A stretch of DNA of 64,000 nucleotides from Dryocola clanedunensis subsp. sulfonylureivorans (GTDB lineage: Bacteria > Pseudomonadota > Gammaproteobacteria > Enterobacterales > Enterobacteriaceae). Below the pieces are notes generated by a model. The model was not told where the DNA came from, did no database searches, and saw only the letters and a program-made list of their open reading frames with translations. Location of the stretch: contig NZ_JAERMU010000002.1 in the NCBI RefSeq assembly GCF_016756775.1, positions 248,001 through 312,000 on the forward strand, given 5' to 3'. Shown here piece after piece: positions 58,830-64,000 of this stretch. The translations under genes were made by a program, and so were the position numbers. How positions within the stretch are numbered: position 1 is the stretch's first letter; each line of letters opens with the position of its first letter.

Positions 58830-59375
58830 TCAGGGATACACCAGCGTAAACCAGACGTCAGAGTGAAGTTTGCCTGGCTTGACGTTTTCTGAAACCGAGC
58901 GATAGCGGGCGGTAAAATGAAAAATCATTTCACGGCTATTTATCGCGGCAAAATAGTCCGGTGCTGTATTTGGAATAATGAGCTGCTGCTGGCTGTCAAA
59001 TAACGCCAGCCCCACCCCCGAACTTGCGTCGTTACCGCTGGCGCTGGTGGCGGCAAGAAACACCTGCGGATCTTCTGCGGGCGTCACCCCCTGAAAGGCA
59101 ATGCCAACCAGCTCGGACACCTCGGCGAGGCAGTCGGTAAGACGAATGGCAAACGGCACGCTGACCGGCGCATAGCTGCCGACGGCCGGAAACAAAGAGC
59201 TGCGGTATTGCCCCATCTGCACGGTCATTTCCTGACTTTCCGTTGCGACGGTGCAGGCGCCGTTAACCAGCGAGCCCCGCATATGCACCTTGCCGCCATC
59301 AATCACCACCACCCGCTTTGCCAGCGCCGGGCTTCCCGCAACGGTAAGCAGGAGGAACAGAATTATCCTTTTCAT
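58830..59375 (-). CDS. fimbrial subunit, FimI-like
   Basis: A 181-residue pilin with a signal peptide (1-18, ending PALA). [22 protein letters not shown] and LTDCLAE contain the disulfide cysteines, and the C-terminus WFTLVYP supplies the donor-strand motif. About a third of its residues follow the major subunit next to it. Its place after the major subunit gene and before the chaperone gene is that of FimI in type 1 operons. Confidence 0.87.
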   Translation of the reverse strand: MKRIILFLLLTVAGSPALAKRVVVIDGGKVHMRGSLVNGACTVATESQEMTVQMGQYRSSLFPAVGSYAPVSVPFAIRLTDCLAEVSELVGIAFQGVTPAEDPQVFLAATSASGNDASSGVGLALFDSQQQLIIPNTAPDYFAAINSREMIFHFTARYRSVSENVKPGKLHSDVWFTLVYP

Positions 59376-59440
59376 GCGCGCCTTCGATTAACGTGAAAAC
59401 TGCCTCGTCCGTGAGGCAAGCCTCATCCTTGTGGAGGGTG

Positions 59441-60004
59441 TTACTCGTATTTCATAACGAAAGTAGCGTCAGCGTTGGCCTGGCCCGCAGTTGCGGTGGC
59501 AGCGGTTGCTTTATAACGCGCGGTGAATGGCAGTGTGTTAGCACCGTCATTCAGCGTCTGGGCGGTAGAGAAAGAGGTCCCGTCCGGTGAAAGCACTTTC
59601 GAGGTGCGGTCAAGGATCTGGATACCCACGCCGGAAGCGGTCGTCGCGTTGCCGCCGGAGTTGAGCGCCAGCAGAGTCGGGTCTGTCGCATCAGTCTGAC
59701 CGGTGAAAGCAGCAGAAGCGGTAGCCGCCACGGTGCTGTCGCAATCGGTCAGGACGATAGTGAAGGGCACCTGAGCAGAGGTGTCACCCACTTTAGCGAA
59801 GGACGCAGTGCGGTATTGCCCCATGTGCACGGTCTTATCCGCAGACTCGGTGCTGACCGCACAAGCAGCGTTGACTAACTCACCTTCAAAGTGAACGCTT
59901 CCGCCATTGACGGTCACTGGCGTCGCAGGATCTTCTGCATAAGCAGCGCCGCTCATCAGAACAATACCGGCAACCAGAGAAGAAGCAATTTTGCTGAATT
60001 TCAT
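59441..60004 (-). CDS. major fimbrial subunit, FimA type
   Basis: A 187-residue type 1-like pilin: signal peptide 1-23 (ending GAAYA), [32 protein letters not shown], and the C-terminal [10 protein letters not shown] that binds the chaperone and next subunit. AAGGAATCTCC precedes the ATG. It is the first gene of the six-gene operon and presumably makes up the rod. Confidence 0.93.
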   Translation of the reverse strand: MKFSKIASSLVAGIVLMSGAAYAEDPATPVTVNGGSVHFEGELVNAACAVSTESADKTVHMGQYRTASFAKVGDTSAQVPFTIVLTDCDSTVAATASAAFTGQTDATDPTLLALNSGGNATTASGVGIQILDRTSKVLSPDGTSFSTAQTLNDGANTLPFTARYKATAATATAGQANADATFVMKYE

Positions 60005-60392
60005 GGAGATTCCTTAAAATATAAATGCACAACGAAACAAGGCATCCGTGTTTATTTCGCTTGATTCGATAACGGCTATAAAAGCCCCTGAGGACACTTC
60101 TCATTCCTTGAGGAGATATTTAATTTTGTCCATGCCCGATAATCATTATTTCTTTATCGCTTTTCTGGAGGGCTTAATTTAAAGAATACGCGAGGCAATT
60201 AATACGCGATGAATCCTTATGTCCTCTAAGCATTGGCTTAATAAGACCTAAGAAATGACCCTGACAATGTTGTGGTCCTTCACCTCCATCCGCCGTTCGT
60301 GCAGAGTGCGTTAAAAGTTGTCAAAACGTTAAATTCGTCACATTTATGGTGCTAAACTAGCGCGCTTTATTGCTAGCACGCCAGGTGAAGAA
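60005..60392. other. fimbrial promoter region and nepI upstream DNA
   Basis: A 388-bp divergent gap. I looked for an invertible fimS-like switch bounded by TTGGGGCCA repeats and saw none. A CCTGAGG/CCTTGAGG near-repeat at about 60090-60113 is the only pattern in front of the fimbrial operon. The nepI side contains TTGTCA followed by AT-rich DNA that could be a promoter. Confidence 0.4.
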
Positions 60393-61577
60393 ATGAGTGA
60401 ACATATCCAACAGACAGCGAAACCGGAGCCGGTTGTCCGGCCTAACTGGTCCGCCGTCTTTGCCGTGGCGTTTTGCGTAGCGTGCCTGATTACCGTTGAG
60501 TTTTTACCCGTCAGCCTGCTGACGCCGATGGCGCAGGACCTGGGGATTTCAGAAGGCGTGGCCGGGCAGTCGGTGACCGTGACGGCGTTTGTCGCCATGT
60601 TCGCCAGCCTGTTTGTGACGACCCTTATCGGCAAAGCCGACCGCCGCCACGTCGTGCTGCTGTTTTCGGTACTGCTGACCGCCTCCTGCCTGATGGTGTC
60701 GTTTGCACAAAACTTCACGCTCTTGCTGCTGGGCCGCGCCTGTCTGGGGCTGGCGCTGGGCGGCTTCTGGGCGATGTCCGCCTCGCTGACCATGCGGCTG
60801 GTGCCTGCCCGCACGGTGCCAAAGGCGCTGTCGGTGATTTTTGGTGCGGTTTCTATCGCGCTGGTTATCGCCGCGCCGCTGGGGAGCTTCCTGGGTGGGA
60901 TAATCGGCTGGCGCAACGTCTTTAACGGCGCGGCGCTGATGGGGGTGGGCTGTATTCTGTGGGTCTGGAAGGCGCTGCCGTCCCTGCCGGGAGAAGCGGC
61001 ACACCTGAAACAGAATATGTTTGGCCTGCTGAAACGTCCGGGCGTGCTGGCGGGCATGGCGGCCATCTTCCTGGCCTTCGCCGGCCAGTTCGCCTTCTTC
61101 ACCTATATTCGCCCGGTCTATATGACGCTGGCCGGCTTCGACGTGGACGGCCTGACGCTGGTGCTGCTGAGCTTCGGCATCGCAAGCTTCGTGGGCACTT
61201 CGCTTTCCGCGGTGTTCCTCAAGCGCTCGCTGAAAATGGCGCTGACGCTTTCCCCATTGATACTGGCCCTGAGCGCATTAACGCTGGTGCTGTGGGGAAC
61301 GGATAAGATTGTCGCCTCCGCCATCGCCATCATCTGGGGCTTTGCGTTTGCCTTAATCCCGGTAGGCTGGTCAACGTGGATCACCCGCTCGCTGGCCGAT
61401 CAGGCAGAAAAAGCAGGCTCCATCCAGGTCGCCGTCATTCAGCTGGCCAATACCTGCGGCGCAGCCGTCGGCGGCTACGCGCTGGATAACCTCGGCCTGC
61501 TCTCCCCGCTGATCCTCTCCGGCAGCCTGATGCTGCTCACGGCGGCCCTGGTCGCGGTTAAGGTGCGGGTAAAGTAG
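60393..61577 (+). CDS. nepI: purine ribonucleoside exporter NepI
   Basis: A 394-residue MFS (DHA1) transporter nearly collinear with E. coli NepI/YicM, with 12 helices. Conserved stretches include [40 protein letters not shown] and [20 protein letters not shown]. It exports inosine, guanosine and analogues such as 6-mercaptopurine riboside by proton antiport. AGGTGA precedes the ATG. In E. coli it also lies close to ade-adeQ; here 13 kb separates them. Confidence 0.95.
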   Translation: MSEHIQQTAKPEPVVRPNWSAVFAVAFCVACLITVEFLPVSLLTPMAQDLGISEGVAGQSVTVTAFVAMFASLFVTTLIGKADRRHVVLLFSVLLTASCLMVSFAQNFTLLLLGRACLGLALGGFWAMSASLTMRLVPARTVPKALSVIFGAVSIALVIAAPLGSFLGGIIGWRNVFNGAALMGVGCILWVWKALPSLPGEAAHLKQNMFGLLKRPGVLAGMAAIFLAFAGQFAFFTYIRPVYMTLAGFDVDGLTLVLLSFGIASFVGTSLSAVFLKRSLKMALTLSPLILALSALTLVLWGTDKIVASAIAIIWGFAFALIPVGWSTWITRSLADQAEKAGSIQVAVIQLANTCGAAVGGYALDNLGLLSPLILSGSLMLLTAALVAVKVRVK

Positions 61578-61593
61578 GTTTTATCGAACAATT

Positions 61594-61662
61594 GTCGGAT
61601 GACGCTGGCGCTTATCCGACCTGGCTGTTTCGTAGGGGGGATAAGCGCCAGCGTCATCCACC
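61594..61662. repeat. BIME-like REP pair after nepI
   Basis: Two REP units facing each other: GTCGGATGACGCTGGCGC... (61594-61620) and GGGGATAAGCGCCAGCG... (61636-61662). The pair lies between convergent nepI and tauD and may act in transcription termination or mRNA stability. Confidence 0.8.
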
Positions 61663-61672
61663 GGGGTTTCAT

Positions 61673-62521
61673 TCACCCCCGCCAGAAAGGCTTATCCCCC
61701 AGTATTGTTGCACGATGCATGATCCGTCGGGCGGGCAGGTAATCTGTGTTGGCGTAATGCTGGGTGACGCGGTTATCCCAGATGGCGATATCGTTTTCCT
61801 GCCAGCGCCAGCGGACCTGGAACTCCGGTTTGGTGACGTGGGCGAACAGGAACGCCAGCAGCGCGTCGCTCTCTTTCTGCGTTAGATCGACAATCCGCGT
61901 GGTAAACCCTTCGTTCACAAACAGCGCCTGCCTGCCGCTCACCGGATGAGTGCGCACCACCGGGTGATTAAGCGGAGGGTTTTTAATCACGGCCTCGCGC
62001 CAGCGCTGGTGCTCTGCTTCGCTGCCGGTATGTTTATATTCCGGGAATGACTTCCTGAAATCGTGCTCCGCCTCCAGCCCGGACAGCAGGCGTTTGAACG
62101 GTTCGGACAGCGCCTCGTAAGCCGCGATGCCGCTGGTCCACAGCGTATCGCCTCCCGTTTCCGGCAGCGTTTTCGCCGCCAGAATCGCCCCGGCAGGCGG
62201 CGTCTCGATGAACGTGACGTCGGTGTGCCAGTTGTCGTTATCCGGCGGGTTATCGTCGTGGGTATCCAGCACGATTATCTCCTCCACGCCCTCCGCGTGC
62301 GGATAAACCGGGTGGATGTGCAAATCCCCGAAGCGCATCGCCAGCGCCCGCTGCTGCTGCGGCGTAATCGCCTGGTCGCGGAAGAACAACACCTGATGGC
62401 GGATCAGCGCGTGATAGAGCTGCTCGAACTGGTTATCGCTCAGGCTGCGCGTTAAATCCACCCCGCTCACCAGCCCGCCGATGTACGGCCCCAGCGGCAC
62501 AATATTCACTTTTTCACTCAT
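61673..62521 (-). CDS. tauD: taurine dioxygenase
   Basis: A 282-residue Fe(II)/2-oxoglutarate dioxygenase that converts taurine to aminoacetaldehyde and sulfite. The iron facial triad is H99-x-D101 (NWHTDVTF) and the distal histidine in [10 protein letters not shown]; a C-terminal arginine binds 2-oxoglutarate. The ATG at 62521 overlaps the tauC stop by 4 bp and gives the standard length; the frame upstream lies within tauC. Confidence 0.95.
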   Translation of the reverse strand: MSEKVNIVPLGPYIGGLVSGVDLTRSLSDNQFEQLYHALIRHQVLFFRDQAITPQQQRALAMRFGDLHIHPVYPHAEGVEEIIVLDTHDDNPPDNDNWHTDVTFIETPPAGAILAAKTLPETGGDTLWTSGIAAYEALSEPFKRLLSGLEAEHDFRKSFPEYKHTGSEAEHQRWREAVIKNPPLNHPVVRTHPVSGRQALFVNEGFTTRIVDLTQKESDALLAFLFAHVTKPEFQVRWRWQENDIAIWDNRVTQHYANTDYLPARRIMHRATILGDKPFWRG

Positions 62522-63345
62522 TGTCCTTCTCCATGCCATGGGGTTAACCGACGCTGCAGCGCGCGTAAACCCAGCTCTAAATAAAATGCGATAACGGCAA
62601 TCACGCCGATGCCCGCAAGCACCACGTCCGTTGCCAGGAATTCACCTGCGGACTGCACCATAAAGCCCAGCCCGCGGGTTGCCGCGATAAGCTCCGCCGC
62701 AACCAGCGTTGACCAGCCCACGCCCAGCCCGATGCGGAACCCGGTAAGAATTTCCGGCAGTGCGCCGGGTAAAATTACATGCCAGACAACCTGCGAACGC
62801 GTTGCGCCCAGCGCCCGCGCCGCCCGAATGCGAACCTGCGAGGCGCTTCGCACGCCAGCCATCGTCGACATGGCGACAGGGGCAAAAATCGCCAGATAAA
62901 TCAGCAGGATTTTCGAGGTTTCGCCGATGCCAAACCAGATCACCATCAGCGGCAGATAGGCCAGCGGCGGCACCGGGCGATACAGTTCGATCAGCGGGTC
63001 GAGAATGCCACGCACGGTCGGGCTAAGCCCCATCGCAATCCCGACGGGAATACCGATCAGCACGGCGGCAGCGAGCGCGGTCAGAATACGCAGCAGGCTG
63101 GCGGCCAGATGCTGCCACAGCGTGGCGTCCATAAAGCCCTGCGGCCCGGCGATGCTAATCAGCTTGCTCAGCACCTGCCCCGGCGGCGGCAGAAACAGCG
63201 GGCTGACCCACTGTTCGGCGGCAACCCACCACCACAGCAGCACGATGGCGGTGAGCGTAGTCAGGCTTAGCGTAACGTGGCGCGAGAAGGGCCAGCGCCA
63301 GGCCAGGCGGCGGCGCTGCGTTTTATCCGCGATGACGATGCTCAT
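62518..63345 (-). CDS. tauC: taurine ABC transporter permease
   Basis: A 275-residue inner-membrane permease with about six helices. The EAA loop that contacts the ATPase is [26 protein letters not shown] (about 173-198). It works with TauA (binding protein, outside the window) and TauB. The start overlaps the tauB stop by 4 bp. Confidence 0.95.
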   Translation of the reverse strand: MSIVIADKTQRRRLAWRWPFSRHVTLSLTTLTAIVLLWWWVAAEQWVSPLFLPPPGQVLSKLISIAGPQGFMDATLWQHLAASLLRILTALAAAVLIGIPVGIAMGLSPTVRGILDPLIELYRPVPPLAYLPLMVIWFGIGETSKILLIYLAIFAPVAMSTMAGVRSASQVRIRAARALGATRSQVVWHVILPGALPEILTGFRIGLGVGWSTLVAAELIAATRGLGFMVQSAGEFLATDVVLAGIGVIAVIAFYLELGLRALQRRLTPWHGEGQ

Positions 63346-64000
63346 AGAAAGCCCTCGCGCTGTTCAAATACACGGCTAAGCACGTATTCGCGCTTAGCGA
63401 TAAATTCCGGGTCGGACTTGATGCTGCGGCAAGGTTCGCCCGCGGCAAAGCGGCGGCCAAAATCAAGCGGCAGGCGCTCCAGCACGCGCCCAGGCCCAGG
63501 AGAAAGCAGCACCAGCTCGGTGGCGAGGAACACGGCCTCTTCGATATCGTGGGTGATAAGCAGAACCTGACGGCGGCTCTCGTGCCACAGCTTCAGCAGC
63601 AGGGTCTGCATCTGTTCGCGGGTGAACGCGTCCAGCGCGCCAAAAGGCTCATCGAGCAGCAAAAGCTGCGGTTTTGTTGCCAGCGCGCGGGCGATACCCA
63701 CCCGCTGCCGCTGCCCGCCGGAAAGCTGCCAGATGGCGCGCTTCGCTTTATCCTCCAGGCCAACCTTGCGCAGCATGTCGAGGGCGATTTCATCCCGCTG
63801 CTCTTTCGGCTGCCCGGCCAGCTGCAGCCCGAAGGCCACGTTATCCAGCACCGTCCGCCACGGCAGCAGCCCTTCATTCTGAAAGACCACGCCGCGCTCG
63901 GCACCAGGCCCCGTCACTTGCTTACCTTGCAGGGTGATGCTGCCGGTATCGTAAGGAACAAAGCCGGCAATCAGGTTCAGCAGGGTAGTTTTGCCGCAGC
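63342..64000 (-). CDS. tauB: taurine ABC transporter ATP-binding protein, 5' part outside the window
   Basis: A partial ATPase of about 219 visible residues, open to the right edge. The Walker A end CGKTTLLN is at the border; the Q-loop [11 protein letters not shown], signature [15 protein letters not shown], Walker [13 protein letters not shown] and H-loop ITHDIEEA follow in order. An internal GTG at 63917 is not the start, since coding continues beyond 64000. Part of tauABCD, normally activated by Cbl/CysB under sulfate limitation. Confidence 0.95.
   Translation of the reverse strand, partial: CGKTTLLNLIAGFVPYDTGSITLQGKQVTGPGAERGVVFQNEGLLPWRTVLDNVAFGLQLAGQPKEQRDEIALDMLRKVGLEDKAKRAIWQLSGGQRQRVGIARALATKPQLLLLDEPFGALDAFTREQMQTLLLKLWHESRRQVLLITHDIEEAVFLATELVLLSPGPGRVLERLPLDFGRRFAAGEPCRSIKSDPEFIAKREYVLSRVFEQREGFL

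Noticed and set aside
60005-60392. Possible invertible fimS-type switch
   Set aside because: No pair of inverted repeats like TTGGGGCCA was found and no fimB/fimE-like recombinase gene is present in the window.

Overview
The window is chromosomal DNA of an Enterobacteriaceae member, probably from the Enterobacter/Lelliottia/Cedecea side of the family. Protein sequences and gene order closely follow the E. coli 'yjj' region near 99-100 min (smp-lplA, yjjJ, deoDBAC, yjjV, yjjU, ytjA, osmY, prfC, yjjG, rimI, holD, rsmC, leuQPV, yjjZ, fhuF, yjjQ, yjjP, yjjB, yjjA). Several accessory modules interrupt that order. Genus and species cannot be fixed by reading alone. I saw no CRISPR array, phage, or intact insertion sequence.

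Layout. 0-3.1 kb: accessory stretch with a thiolase, an aldo-keto reductase and a decayed relE toxin gene, next to smp where E. coli has serB. 3.1-12.3 kb: lipoate ligase, HipA-like YjjJ, and the deoxyribonucleoside operon deoCABD with recognisable CRP and DeoR sites. A CNT-type nucleoside transporter follows, in the place of E. coli yjjW-yjjI. 12.3-23.2 kb: conserved core (yjjV, yjjU, ytjA, osmY, prfC, yjjG, rimI-holD, rsmC, three tRNA-Leu(CAG) genes, yjjZ, fhuF), with a diguanylate cyclase inserted between yjjZ and fhuF and Fur-like boxes on both sides. 23.2-26 kb: a cellobiose-type PTS IIB-IIC pair behind a large palindromic operator, and a YbaK-type deacylase whose 3' region is duplicated in tandem. 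26-34.4 kb: yjjQ with an extra LuxR-type partner, pobA-pobR (4-hydroxybenzoate to protocatechuate), yjjP-yjjB, then pcaK and a TetR gene where dnaT-dnaC would be expected, yjjA, and a tandem REP-like array.

34.4-42 kb holds a complete gfr-type system: a LevR-like sigma-54 activator, a four-part mannose-family PTS and two SIS-domain deglycases for Amadori compounds (glucoselysine and fructoselysine). A near-consensus sigma-54 promoter precedes gfrA. 42-50.8 kb: CDP-diacylglycerol pyrophosphatase, a LysR gene divergent from adenine deaminase plus a purine permease, and a second LysR gene divergent from an MFS-amidohydrolase pair. 50.9-60 kb: two atypical LuxR-type regulators and a FimZ homologue beside a six-gene chaperone-usher fimbrial operon. 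60.4-64 kb: the purine ribonucleoside exporter nepI, then tauD, tauC and the truncated tauB of a taurine sulfonate system running off the right end.

Functional themes: purine and nucleoside salvage (deo, nup, ade, adeQ, nepI), use of plant or food-derived carbon and nitrogen (Amadori products, 4-hydroxybenzoate, taurine, N-acyl compounds), iron (fhuF, yjjZ) and surface attachment. The most notable non-coding signals are a double-hairpin element repeated downstream of two unrelated genes, the 162-bp duplicated terminator, the 46/92-bp repeat array, and an inverted repeat overlapping the gfr sigma-54 promoter.
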